This document shows positions 52,843-60,147 of a stretch of 60,147 nt of DNA, piece by piece. The notes under the pieces were generated by a model. That model did no database searches. It was given only the letters and a program-made list of their open reading frames with translations, and was not told the origin of the DNA. Position 1 is the stretch's first letter. Each line of letters begins with the position of its first letter. The position numbers and the translations under genes were made by a program. Source of the stretch: a virus; IMG/VR virus record IMGVR_UViG_3300043433_000128, positions 1-60,147 of that record; one strand, given 5' to 3'.

Positions 52843-53660
52843 AAATTTTTAATCTTTTTAAGTATTTCAATTTGGTCTTCGGTTAAATGAATCGGTAAAG
52901 TTCTAAGCTTCACCATTAAATTACCAAATCCTTCTTGATTATATATTGGCATTCCTTTGTCAACAACCCTGAGTATTTTAAAATCATGAGAACCTTCTGG
53001 GACTTTAATCTTTACAGTGTGTACTTTTGTTTTAACTTCAAAATCACCTCCTAATAACATATCAATCCATGATAGACTGAGGTCGACATAAATATCATTA
53101 CCATTTACTATTAAATCAGCATCTGGTAGAACATTTATTGTTAAAATTACGTCTCCTGCTGGGGCTCCGGTATTGATTGGGTGTTTTGCTCCTCTTCCAG
53201 GGACCTTGAGTTTAGTTCCGTTTGGAATTCCTCTAGGGATATTAATATTGAAGCCGCCAGTTCCGACATCGACATATCTTCTTGTTCCTTCATAACTTTC
53301 TTCTATTGTTATATTTAGTGACACTCTGACATCAGAACCTCTAGCATTTCCGCCAAATGATTGATTAAACATATCGGTGAAATCTCCGCCAAATGTAGAA
53401 AACAGATCTTCCCATTGATCACTATTATATGCTCTTTGGTCTGGTCTTCTAAAAGCAGTATATCCAGAATTCTTGTTATCGTGTAGTTTTCTTTTTGTAG
53501 GATCTCCTAAAATCTCGTAAGCTTCTGAGATTTGTTTGAACTTAGTGTCATCCCCTCCAGTTTTATCTGGATGGTGTTCCTTTACAAGCTTTCTATATGA
53601 TTTTTTAATATCATCTTGTGAAGCATTTTTAGAAACGTTAAGAGTTTCATAATAATTCAT
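52839..53660 (-). CDS. dnaJ: DnaJ-like co-chaperone without zinc fingers
   Basis: An N-terminal J domain is clear: YYETLNVSKNASQDDIKKSY with HPD at residues 30-32. A short linker and two beta-sandwich substrate-binding domains follow (VRVSLNITIEESYEGTRRYV near 105-130 and GDFEVKTKVHTVKIKVPEGS near 200-225). The CxxCxGxG repeats are absent, so this is a type II (CbpA-like) DnaJ. It would stimulate the host DnaK. At 273 aa it is slightly short. T4 lacks DnaJ. It begins a run with the UVR-like protein and bS21. Confidence 0.92.
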   Translation of the reverse strand: MNYYETLNVSKNASQDDIKKSYRKLVKEHHPDKTGGDDTKFKQISEAYEILGDPTKRKLHDNKNSGYTAFRRPDQRAYNSDQWEDLFSTFGGDFTDMFNQSFGGNARGSDVRVSLNITIEESYEGTRRYVDVGTGGFNINIPRGIPNGTKLKVPGRGAKHPINTGAPAGDVILTINVLPDADLIVNGNDIYVDLSLSWIDMLLGGDFEVKTKVHTVKIKVPEGSHDFKILRVVDKGMPIYNQEGFGNLMVKLRTLPIHLTEDQIEILKKIKNL

Positions 53661-53664
53661 TAGG

Positions 53665-53877
53665 CTATTTTGAAGAGTTTGGTGCTACTGTTTTTACCCT
53701 AATAGTTTGTTTTCTTTCAGGAATAGGTCGGGTACGAACTTGTTTTTTCGCGTTCTCTTTTTTCTCGGCAATTTGAGATTTTTTATGGATATTAATTTCT
53801 CTAACTTGCTTATTTTCTAAAAGTGTCGCGATGCGCTCTAAACTATCCGCAATTCTTTTTAATGTTTCGTCTTCCAT
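53665..53877 (-). CDS. Small basic coiled-coil protein
   Basis: The 70 residues have a predicted N-terminal coiled coil (TLKRIADSLERIATLLENKQ) and a very basic C-terminal half (KKENAKKQVRTRPIPERKQT). No family is recognised; an RNA- or ribosome-binding role is possible given dnaJ and bS21 downstream, but this is inference. A TTTAATATATAATATAG promoter-like site precedes it. Confidence 0.6.
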   Translation of the reverse strand: MEDETLKRIADSLERIATLLENKQVREINIHKKSQIAEKKENAKKQVRTRPIPERKQTIRVKTVAPNSSK

Positions 53878-53896
53878 ATTACTTTATTACTTTATT

Positions 53897-53914
53897 ACTA
53901 TATTATATATTAAA
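53897..53914 (-). promoter_or_regulatory. Putative promoter before the dnaJ/bS21 unit
   Basis: Minus-strand TTTAATATATAATATAG just after the terminator at 53916-53938; ATATATAA core. Confidence 0.4.
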
Positions 53915-53915
53915 G

Positions 53916-53938
53916 AAAAAAGGAGCTTAGGCTCCTTT
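53916..53938 (-). terminator. Rho-independent terminator overlapping the stop of the 53927-54220 gene
   Basis: AAAGGAGC pairs with GCTCCTTT around a four-base loop and a T-run follows on the minus strand. The stop codon TAA at 53927-53929 sits in the loop. Confidence 0.85.
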
Positions 53939-54220
53939 GTTAATTTCGTCTAATATCTTTTTAATCTTAGAACATTTTTCATATTCCTCTAATTCTACAA
54001 ATATAGCTAACATATCATTCAGCGTATTTACCAGAGGTGCGATGCTAATTCCTCGATAAATCATCTCATGAATATCAATTCCATTTTTGATTATCATGTT
54101 ATAGTTTTCGTTTGCTAGCTTAAGTTTTAAATCATATAATATTTCTTGCATACGAGTATCTTTTAATATTGATTCAATGTCGAATGTTTCTTCAAATCCT
54201 TCGTAAAAATCGTCTTCCAT
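53927..54220 (-). CDS. Small protein with UVR-like C-terminal helix (paralogue 3)
   Basis: The 97 residues begin with an acidic region (MEDDFYEGFEETFDIESIL), and end FVELEEYEKCSKIKKILDEI, the third copy of the EEYEKC helix. Its stop codon lies within the terminator hairpin. It is preceded by copy C of the shared promoter-like element. Function unknown; see the paralogues. Confidence 0.62.
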   Translation of the reverse strand: MEDDFYEGFEETFDIESILKDTRMQEILYDLKLKLANENYNMIIKNGIDIHEMIYRGISIAPLVNTLNDMLAIFVELEEYEKCSKIKKILDEINKGA

Positions 54221-54230
54221 AGTTGTTATC

Positions 54231-54255
54231 TTTAATTTGATATGTAAATATAAAC
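54231..54255 (-). promoter_or_regulatory. Shared intergenic element, copy C (promoter-like)
   Basis: Minus-strand GTTTATATTTACATAT followed by CAAATTAAA, 10 bases before the ATG at 54220. It matches copies A and B. Confidence 0.5.
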
Positions 54256-54293
54256 ATAATATTTCAATCGGTAAAACTTTTTATGTTAATTTT

Positions 54294-54308
54294 TTGTTAA
54301 AGTTATTA
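54294..54308 (-). repeat. TTGTTAATAACTTTAAC element, copy C (partly in gene end)
   Basis: Minus-strand TGTTAATAACTTTAAC overlaps the stop of the glycosyltransferase gene (TGT TAA). Unlike copies A and B, no strong terminator lies between it and the promoter-like element. Confidence 0.5.
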
Positions 54309-55133
54309 ACAATTAACCTTGATTGCTTTAGATTGAATCTCATCTATTTTAGATTGTATTGTATTATTTTCTAAAGATTCACTATAATGTATTGCTAATC
54401 CTGCATTTTTATTTGATTCGCTATTTCTTTGAGCATATAGTCGATATCTTTCTTCAACATATTCTTTGCCCATAAATTTATAATGTAATAGTTTTATAGG
54501 AAAATCATTAAATGTTTCTAAAACCTCAAATTGCATTTTCCATCTACCCCATGGATGTCCATTCCATTCGCCAACTGGTCTAATTTCAACCGGAACTGGA
54601 TGTACTATATCTCCATTTAATTTAGAATTTAGTTCAATCTCATGGCAACCTTCAATCCATTCTAAAGATTCTATTAGGTTTGGATTAATTAAAATGGGCT
54701 TCGAATACCATGGATCTGGAGTTCCATGCCCGATTTCATCGTATATTTGACCATGAGATTCTGGAAAACTTTGTGATACCATTTGAAACCCTGCTGGAAA
54801 TATTACGGGTGAATTTGATTGTTGCAAGAATTCGATAATATTTGGGTGTATTATAAATTCATCACAGTCACTTACAATAATATAATCCGCTTTTCCTTTG
54901 GCCTCTTCAATACATTTATGCTTTAAATCTAAATGGACATAATCGTCAAAGGTTTCTCCGGTACTATATGTTCGAACTTCAACATTATCCCATTCTCTAC
55001 ATAGTGTTACCGTGTTATCTGTTGATTCATTATCTAGGACAATTATTCTTTCACAAAAACTAGAATAGTGTCTTAGATAATAAGGAAGCATACGCTCCTC
55101 ATTCCAGACTGTTACATATGCCCATATCTTCAT
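54306..55133 (-). CDS. Glycosyltransferase, GT2-like
   Basis: The 275 residues begin MKIWAYVTVWNEERMLPYYL, as in the GT2-type glycosyltransferases that start with a NEE motif, then FCERIIVLDNESTDNTVTLC and the metal/nucleotide-sugar motif D89-C-D91 (IIVSDCDEFIIHP). A C-terminal part with WNGHPWGRWKMQ and a helical segment completes it. It probably transfers a sugar to DNA, cell-surface or fibre protein. It lies near a double glycosyltransferase and a collagen-like fibre, so fibre glycosylation is an attractive but unproven option. Confidence 0.85.
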   Translation of the reverse strand: MKIWAYVTVWNEERMLPYYLRHYSSFCERIIVLDNESTDNTVTLCREWDNVEVRTYSTGETFDDYVHLDLKHKCIEEAKGKADYIIVSDCDEFIIHPNIIEFLQQSNSPVIFPAGFQMVSQSFPESHGQIYDEIGHGTPDPWYSKPILINPNLIESLEWIEGCHEIELNSKLNGDIVHPVPVEIRPVGEWNGHPWGRWKMQFEVLETFNDFPIKLLHYKFMGKEYVEERYRLYAQRNSESNKNAGLAIHYSESLENNTIQSKIDEIQSKAIKVNC

Positions 55134-55135
55134 GG

Positions 55136-55861
55136 TTACGAAAGTATTGGTAGACCTGATATTTTTAACATCACGTTCATTGTTGCAACAACATCACCTT
55201 CGCAATATTCTTTAATCTTTTCTAGATTTCCATTCCAATATTCTGGTGTTGTATTTTCAGCCTTCATGATTAATTTAGGGGAAGGAATGTTAAGACAATC
55301 ACAAATTAAATCAAGGGAAGTACTACTCCATCCTGCAAATTTCCATATCTCATAAGTATCTAATAAACAGTTTTCCCATGGTTTTTTCTTTTGTAAATGA
55401 AATTGAACAGGAACTTTAACGCCATTTATAATGGCTCTTTTTATTAGATATGGAAAATCAAAGTTTTTAATATTATGTCCAATAAATTGAATTCCTGGAT
55501 TTGCATTAAAAATCGATTGAGCGGTTCCCATAAATTCTTTAAGAATTTGAGCTTCGTCATCTCCATAAAAAGACTTAATTTTTGATGATGAAAACTCTCC
55601 GCTTTCATCAAATTTTATTTGACCAATAGAGATAACAATAATCTTTCCGAATTCTGGAGATAATGCTGACATTCTATCATAAAGTTCGCTATCACTAAGT
55701 AATCGTAATTGTGATTCTGTAGATCTGTGTTGTTCTGCTTTTTTAGACCAGTATTTTTCAATACTTGGTTTTGTTGCTTTAAATGAATCATAACTATTGA
55801 ATTCTGAAACGGTTTCAATATCGATAAACAACATCGATTTTAATTCTTTTTGACTATACAT
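55136..55861 (-). CDS. 3'-5' exonuclease, DnaQ/PolB-like
   Basis: An RNase H-fold 3'-5' exonuclease, of the type with predicted PolB-like exonuclease domain. Exo I is DIE (14-16) in LFIDIETVSEF, Exo II is GHNIKNFDFPYL near 130, and Exo III is YCEGDVVAT near 220. At 241 aa it lacks a polymerase part. It may proofread or process DNA ends. It lies between two glycosyltransferase genes and may be part of an unrelated insertion in that block. Confidence 0.85.
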   Translation of the reverse strand: MYSQKELKSMLFIDIETVSEFNSYDSFKATKPSIEKYWSKKAEQHRSTESQLRLLSDSELYDRMSALSPEFGKIIVISIGQIKFDESGEFSSSKIKSFYGDDEAQILKEFMGTAQSIFNANPGIQFIGHNIKNFDFPYLIKRAIINGVKVPVQFHLQKKKPWENCLLDTYEIWKFAGWSSTSLDLICDCLNIPSPKLIMKAENTTPEYWNGNLEKIKEYCEGDVVATMNVMLKISGLPILS

Positions 55862-56093
55862 CTTTTAAATCTTTAGAAATATTATAAATTGATACAGGAT
55901 ATCGGCACTTAGTTCCATTCCGATCTTTATCGTCTGTCATCCAAAACCAAGCATGTCCATAGTGTTTAGTTAAACTTTCATTTAATTCAATAATCGGACC
56001 AAACATAGGACTTCCCGCAAATCTAAAATGATAACATTCTCCTACCTTTGGTTTAACTACGTATATCTTCTGTTCTTTTTTATTCTTTGCCAT
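55854..56093 (-). CDS. Small hypothetical protein
   Basis: The 79 residues begin MAKNKKEQKIYVVKPKVGEC with a beta-strand pattern (YHFRFAGSPMFGPIIELNES) like a small SH3 barrel. It overlaps the exonuclease start by eight bases. No family is recognised. Confidence 0.6.
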   Translation of the reverse strand: MAKNKKEQKIYVVKPKVGECYHFRFAGSPMFGPIIELNESLTKHYGHAWFWMTDDKDRNGTKCRYPVSIYNISKDLKDV

Positions 56094-56124
56094 ATACTAA
56101 TTATATGGATATTTTTAAAAAAGT

Positions 56125-56346
56125 TTATAGTTCAGATAAAAAATCTAGGTGGTCGTGAGATTGTCTAAGTTTTAAATAATCGGTGAATGATATAGACAAT
56201 TCAACCCACCCTCCTGTTATTGATTGAGGTACATCAGAAATACTGATAAAATAATGAGGTACTTCTTTTGTTCTATCCAATAAGAAGTCGACCATAAGAT
56301 CGACTTCTCTATTGTGAACCCATATTTTAACGAATATGTTATTCAT
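56125..56346 (-). CDS. Small hypothetical protein
   Basis: The 73 residues (MNNIFVKIWVHNREVDLMVD at the start) show alternating beta strands and a C-terminal helix. It overlaps the end of the double glycosyltransferase gene by eight bases. No family is recognised. Confidence 0.58.
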   Translation of the reverse strand: MNNIFVKIWVHNREVDLMVDFLLDRTKEVPHYFISISDVPQSITGGWVELSISFTDYLKLRQSHDHLDFLSEL

Positions 56347-58168
56347 TTTCAGTGTATGTTATATTTGCAGCCATTTCAGATTCTCCGTATCTAGGTTCTG
56401 TATTTAAAGGTGCTTCAGGATTTTCATCATAAGCCCAATCCTTTAAACCAAGTTCTTCAAATCTATCTTTGATTTGTTCATTATAATAATAAGAAATTGT
56501 TCTTACTCTTCTTTGAATATCAGCTCTAGCTAAATCGTGTGTGTTTTGTCCAGTTGCGTTATTGTATAAAAATTGAACATATCCTAATTTAGGAATTTTG
56601 CATGTTATTGTTTTTAAGAAAGTTCTTACGATCAATTCATAATCATCTGCTATTGTAAGATTTCTATTATGTCCACCAATTTCAAAATAGGTCGATCTTC
56701 TCCACGCTCTTACGTGGTTTGGAACACCAACAATATGTCTAATTGTTTTGGGATTGATATTATGTTGAGTTGCAACTTTCATCATCTGTCCATTATACTC
56801 CTCATCTCTATAAGATCCATACGCAAAAGCAAATCCTTCAGGATATGTTTGACATTCCCAATTTTCATTAACCTCTAACGTGTCATTAAAAAAGAATCCA
56901 GCCTCTGGATGTTTCTTTGCTGCTTTATATAAATCTTCAGTACACCATGGAACTAATAAATCGTCATGGTCTAATTCTGCAAGAATAAATCCTTTAGCAA
57001 GAGTACAACATCTCCACTTTACTTCTCCGATATTACCTCCACTTTTTTCTCTAAAGTCATATAATTTAACTCGAGGATCTTTACTCGCAATTTCTTCAGC
57101 GATTTTTAAGGTTTTACCACCATCTGCTGAATCGTTTACCAGTACCCATTCCCAATTTGAATAGGTCTGATCTAGTAATGATTTGTACGTGTTCCAGAGT
57201 TTATCTCCAGTGTTATATATTGGAGTAAAGTATGAAACCATTTCTGAATCTTCAAGTGAATCCGGGCTTAACATCGTGTTCATAGAACATTGATATGCTG
57301 ATTGACCTACCTCTTCGATAGAGACATTATTTGGAATATTAATCCATTTTCTACGAAATTGTAGAGGCATTGCAGCAAGGTATGGAAATTCTTGCCAACT
57401 TTCTCCACGAGAAATAATACAATCAGGTTTAAAAACAGAAAGATGTATATTTATATTTTCGTCAGATTTTAGATATTTTACTTCTAAATTATCGGCTTCA
57501 TAATATAAAACTTTATATGATTTTAATTCTGGTTCATCTTGACCTATATAAAGAATCTTCGGAACTTTAGCTGATGATTTCTTTTCAAGTGCATTATAAT
57601 AACATAATACATTTTCAATAAAATAGAATTGCTCTGGATTTTTGTTATGTAATTTTTCTATAAATTCTCCATCTGCAGTATATCCTGAACCATACAAATT
57701 ATCTTTATGTAAGCTTGAGTGTATAAGCCATTGTGCTAGATCAATTTCTCTTACTCTAACATTTTCAGGTTTTGCATATCTAATGTCAACTCCTGAAAAA
57801 TCGATACCTCCGACTTTTTGTGAAAAGATAACCGCTTTTTTATCTTCTAACTTTGCTTTTTTAATGGTACTGTAGAAATTTTCATGCAGAATATTATCAT
57901 CATCTAAGTGATAGATCCAACCTTCTAATTTTTGAATTATCGGGTTTAATTGGCTTAGTCCCCATCCATCCCCTTTTCTAAAGTGGAATTGTGTATTTTC
58001 ATCGCTTAGTCTATTTAATAATTCGGCATCAATATCTTTTAATACTTTTGTGTCGAATACAATGTGCCAAGTTACTTTACATCCTTTTGGTATGTTGTTA
58101 AAAACAGAATCCCTAACCTTTTCTAAATTATTTAGTCTAGTGCTTCTAGTAATTATTTGAAATTTCAT
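56339..58168 (-). CDS. Two-domain glycosyltransferase
   Basis: Residues 1-195 form a GT-A-like domain with D89-D-D91 in WIYHLDDDNILHENF. Residues about 205-300 are a spacer (KVPKILYIGQDEPELKSYKV) that may be a small Rossmann-like fold. Residues 311-600 form a second, GT2 domain: FTPIYNTGDKLWNTYKSLLD, QTYSNWEWVLVNDSADGG, and D400-H-D402 in LAELDHDDLLVPW. A HNRNLTIADDYELIVRTFL motif near 510 fits the acceptor-side region. Two active sites in one chain suggest sequential sugar additions. It follows the oxygenase-like gene with 17 bases between. Confidence 0.85.
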   Translation of the reverse strand: MKFQIITRSTRLNNLEKVRDSVFNNIPKGCKVTWHIVFDTKVLKDIDAELLNRLSDENTQFHFRKGDGWGLSQLNPIIQKLEGWIYHLDDDNILHENFYSTIKKAKLEDKKAVIFSQKVGGIDFSGVDIRYAKPENVRVREIDLAQWLIHSSLHKDNLYGSGYTADGEFIEKLHNKNPEQFYFIENVLCYYNALEKKSSAKVPKILYIGQDEPELKSYKVLYYEADNLEVKYLKSDENINIHLSVFKPDCIISRGESWQEFPYLAAMPLQFRRKWINIPNNVSIEEVGQSAYQCSMNTMLSPDSLEDSEMVSYFTPIYNTGDKLWNTYKSLLDQTYSNWEWVLVNDSADGGKTLKIAEEIASKDPRVKLYDFREKSGGNIGEVKWRCCTLAKGFILAELDHDDLLVPWCTEDLYKAAKKHPEAGFFFNDTLEVNENWECQTYPEGFAFAYGSYRDEEYNGQMMKVATQHNINPKTIRHIVGVPNHVRAWRRSTYFEIGGHNRNLTIADDYELIVRTFLKTITCKIPKLGYVQFLYNNATGQNTHDLARADIQRRVRTISYYYNEQIKDRFEELGLKDWAYDENPEAPLNTEPRYGESEMAANITYTENE

Positions 58169-58185
58169 ATTATATTATTAAGTTA

Positions 58186-59133
58186 TTATACGTCAAAAAA
58201 GAACATGTGGAAGAATCTTGAGTTATCTATTGCATCTCCAAAATACTGAGTAGCAGCATGGATGTTCTTAGCATCGAACAATACTAATCTATTATAAACA
58301 TTTCCAACCTCATCTATTTTTTCAAAATGAGTTCCATCATAAAAATTCATCTCAGCATTTTTACCCTGGAAAGCTCTAACATAGTTTATTGTTTTTCTTT
58401 TCTCATCATTAAAGCTATAATCACCGGTAACTTTACTTCTGTAGAAAGCAGTTCCAGTTGATGGTGGAGCGTCTGGCGTTAAGAATACGATTCCAGCGTA
58501 AGTTTGATTATCTACATGGTAAACAATCGGCTGATCTGCTGTACAGAATTGAAATATACCATTTGCATATGCATCATAATTCCAGTTATAGATTGGTTTT
58601 CCAATTATCTCTTCAAGCTTTTCTTTCATACCATAGATTGAGAATCTATTGATTGCTCTTTCCCCTTTGTGATATGCTGAAGGTGAGAATTCAATTTCTT
58701 TTATTGCCCATTCTCTAATAAAATCCGGATCTTTGTAAAAGTTATCTACGACGATAACTCCCTTATTTTCATTTGAAACACCAGAATAATATGATACCCA
58801 TTTAGCAAAAGATTCAATTTCATAAGAAGTTCCTGTTGTTCCATTCGTATCTTCTGTTGATACAATTACCTTCTTAAAAATATCTGTTTTTCGGATGTTT
58901 ATTTCGAAACCGATATTAGTTTCTTTTAAATTAGGATAAAAATTAGATACATCTGTTCTTTCATGAAATTTACATGATGCCTTTCCATCTTTTACAAAGA
59001 TGTCAGTTACTTTGCTATAATCTGCTGCAAAGATCCAGCCTTTAATTAAATATGATGTTGGTTTCTTTTCTACCGAATCAACATACATTAATATGTTTTC
59101 GGAAGTTGTTAAATGTGATATAATGTCTGCCAT
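58186..59133 (-). CDS. 2OG-Fe(II) oxygenase-like protein
   Basis: The C-terminal half (about residues 125-315) has a 2-oxoglutarate/Fe(II) oxygenase pattern: DNFYKDPDFIREWA, H206-x-D208 in IVYHVDNQTYAG, distal H292 in DAKNIHAATQYF, and R306 in NSRFFHMFFF. A separate N-terminal domain of about 115 residues is strand-rich. Such enzymes hydroxylate proteins, nucleic acids or small molecules. It lies between a collagen-like fibre and a double glycosyltransferase, so hydroxylation before glycosylation is plausible. The substrate is inferred only. Confidence 0.75.
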   Translation of the reverse strand: MADIISHLTTSENILMYVDSVEKKPTSYLIKGWIFAADYSKVTDIFVKDGKASCKFHERTDVSNFYPNLKETNIGFEINIRKTDIFKKVIVSTEDTNGTTGTSYEIESFAKWVSYYSGVSNENKGVIVVDNFYKDPDFIREWAIKEIEFSPSAYHKGERAINRFSIYGMKEKLEEIIGKPIYNWNYDAYANGIFQFCTADQPIVYHVDNQTYAGIVFLTPDAPPSTGTAFYRSKVTGDYSFNDEKRKTINYVRAFQGKNAEMNFYDGTHFEKIDEVGNVYNRLVLFDAKNIHAATQYFGDAIDNSRFFHMFFFDV

Positions 59134-59176
59134 ATTTATTATATGATTAAAATTAGATTAGTTTATTATCATACTA

Positions 59177-59193
59177 CATTATTATATATCAAT
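59177..59193 (-). promoter_or_regulatory. Putative late promoter of the oxygenase-like gene
   Basis: Minus-strand ATTGATATATAATAATG lies right after the fibre terminator, 44 bases before the ATG at 59133. Confidence 0.5.
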
Positions 59194-59219
59194 AAAAAAG
59201 GGGACCTTACGATCCCCTT
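59192..59219 (-). terminator. Rho-independent terminator after the collagen-like fibre gene
   Basis: On the minus strand AAGGGGATC pairs with GGTCCCCTT around GTAA and is followed by TTTT. Confidence 0.93.
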
Positions 59220-59239
59220 AGTTTTAATATGAAATTAGA

Positions 59240-60147
59240 TTATTTTTTAAGTAATTCAATTTCTGCTTTTAATTCATTGATTGCTTGAATCAATAAAGGT
59301 ACGATTTTTTCGTATTGTACTGTGATGTAATTTTCTCCAGTTTTAGAATTTCCATTCTCGTCCATATCAAATGGTGCTGGTTTAATTACTTCAGGTAATA
59401 CTTCTTGAATCTCCTGAGCGATTACTCCGACTTGTTGTCTATAATCATTATATCCAAACTCTTCTGCTAATTTGTTTTGAGTATAAGATACACCTCTTAT
59501 TTTTCCAACTTTTTCAAGTGCATTTTCGATAGGTTCGATATTATCCTTAAGTCTTCTATCTGAATAATATGCGATGATATCGTTAGTTGCAACAATTTGA
59601 CCAGCAACGTTAGTAGGACCAACGCCAACTCCTAAAGAGTTAAAATGCCAATTGGCACCCCAACCTCCACCACCAGCAGGACCTGTTGCTCCTGTCGCTC
59701 CAGTAGGACCCGCAGGACCTTGAGGTCCAGTAGAACCAGTTGATCCAGTAGGACCAGCAACTCCTTGGAAACCTTGTGCTCCAGTTGAACCTGTTGATCC
59801 AGTAGATCCAGTTGCTCCGGTTGGACCAGCAACTCCTTGGAAACCTTGAGCTCCAGTTGCACCAGTTGCTCCATTGGTTCCATTAGTTCCAGCAGCACCA
59901 GTAAATCCTTGGAAACCTCTAGCACCCTGAGCTCCAGTAGCTCCAGCGGCTCCAGTTGAACCTGTAGCTCCTTGCGCTCCAGTAGCTCCAGCGGCTCCAG
60001 TTGAACCTGTAGCTCCTTGCGCTCCAGTTGCACCGTTAGTTCCATTGGTTCCAGCAGCACCTTGCGCTCCAGTTGCTCCTTGAGCTCCAGTTGCTCCATT
60101 GGTTCCATTAGTTCCAGCAGCACCAGTAAATCCTTGGAAACCTCTAG
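59240..60147 (-). CDS. Collagen-like tail fibre with S74 chaperone (5' end off window)
   Basis: Only the C-terminal 302 residues are in the window; the frame is open to the right edge. About 160 residues of uninterrupted Gly-X-Y triplets ([19 protein letters not shown]-type, Thr/Ala/Ser/Gln-rich, few Pro and no Lys) are followed by [19 protein letters not shown] and an intramolecular chaperone domain of the S74 type: [27 protein letters not shown] and [14 protein letters not shown]. The Ser of SDRRLKDNI is the usual self-cleavage site, with the conserved Lys and Asp following. It should trimerise and cleave. It is the first gene of the likely fibre-modification block. Confidence 0.9.
   Translation of the reverse strand, partial: RGFQGFTGAAGTNGTNGATGAQGATGAQGAAGTNGTNGATGAQGATGSTGAAGATGAQGATGSTGAAGATGAQGARGFQGFTGAAGTNGTNGATGATGAQGFQGVAGPTGATGSTGSTGSTGAQGFQGVAGPTGSTGSTGPQGPAGPTGATGATGPAGGGGWGANWHFNSLGVGVGPTNVAGQIVATNDIIAYYSDRRLKDNIEPIENALEKVGKIRGVSYTQNKLAEEFGYNDYRQQVGVIAQEIQEVLPEVIKPAPFDMDENGNSKTGENYITVQYEKIVPLLIQAINELKAEIELLKK
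59930..60023 (-). repeat. 45-bp tandem repeats in the collagen-like gene
   Basis: Two copies of a 45-base unit (15 codons, five Gly-X-Y triplets) lie in tandem, and longer similar blocks recur nearby: the stretch at about 59868-59922 recurs at 60093-60147. This explains codon-level similarity and possible repeat-number change. Confidence 0.85.

Noticed and set aside
59632-60123. A Leu/Glu-rich ORF on the minus strand (163 aa)
   Set aside because: It is an out-of-frame shadow of the collagen-like repeats, which give periodic LLEL-type reading in other frames.
59660-60147. CRISPR-like regular repeats
   Set aside because: The repeats are Gly-X-Y coding triplets in frame with an S74 fibre; no spacers or cas genes.
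1-60147. tRNA genes
   Set aside because: I looked for cloverleaf-like and CCA-ended segments in the gaps between genes and found none convincing.

Overview
The window is part of the genome of a large T4-like contractile-tailed phage, strongly AT-rich, probably infecting a member of the Bacteroidota (Flavobacteriia-like). T4-like origin rests on recognisable homologues of UvsW, UvsY, gp61 primase, gp32, gp25, gp6, gp7, gp5, gp27 and gp53. The host assignment is inferred. Leaders before start codons are A-rich and lack Shine-Dalgarno sequences, the encoded bS21 resembles Bacteroidota bS21, and one promoter fits the Bacteroidota sigma-A pattern. Every supported gene lies on the minus strand, so transcription runs from right to left. 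Genes are tightly packed, often coupled by TAATG or ATGA overlaps, and no gene-free stretch exceeds 300 bases. I saw no tRNA, CRISPR array or insertion sequence.

Right end (about 60147-54300): the C-terminal part of a collagen-like fibre with an S74 intramolecular chaperone, then a 2OG-Fe(II) oxygenase-like protein, a double glycosyltransferase, two small proteins, a 3'-5' exonuclease and a second glycosyltransferase. Middle-right (54220-44800): small accessory and nucleic-acid genes. These include a DnaJ-like protein, ribosomal protein bS21, three small paralogues ending in a UvrB/UvrC-like EEYEKC helix, PhoH, RNase HII, a small membrane protein, UV endonuclease UvsE, dCMP deaminase and several unknown ORFs.

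Centre (44756-7332): the baseplate and tail block. It holds tail-tube/hub-like proteins, gp53, gp27, a gp5 spike without lysozyme, gp25, gp6, gp7, several very large structural proteins, two paralogous Collar-domain fibres with collagen-like N-termini, and a membrane-anchored coiled-coil protein that may be a spanin. Inside this block sit a four-domain ribosomal protein S1 homologue and an amidoligase-like enzyme with a beta-helix tail. Left end (7318-1): replication and recombination genes (RuvC-like nuclease, gp32, primase, UvsY, UvsW) and the start of an acidic protein cut by the window edge.

The most unusual points are: (i) the phage carries both S1 and bS21, the two ribosomal proteins most tied to mRNA selection in Bacteroidota; (ii) an oxygenase and glycosyltransferases lie beside a Thr-rich collagen-like fibre, suggesting a fibre-modification cassette; (iii) an amidoligase lies in the virion block; (iv) three or four proteins begin with a T4-like capsid-targeting peptide; (v) a family of GATATATAA late-promoter-like sites and a thrice-repeated intergenic element suggest two regulatory classes.
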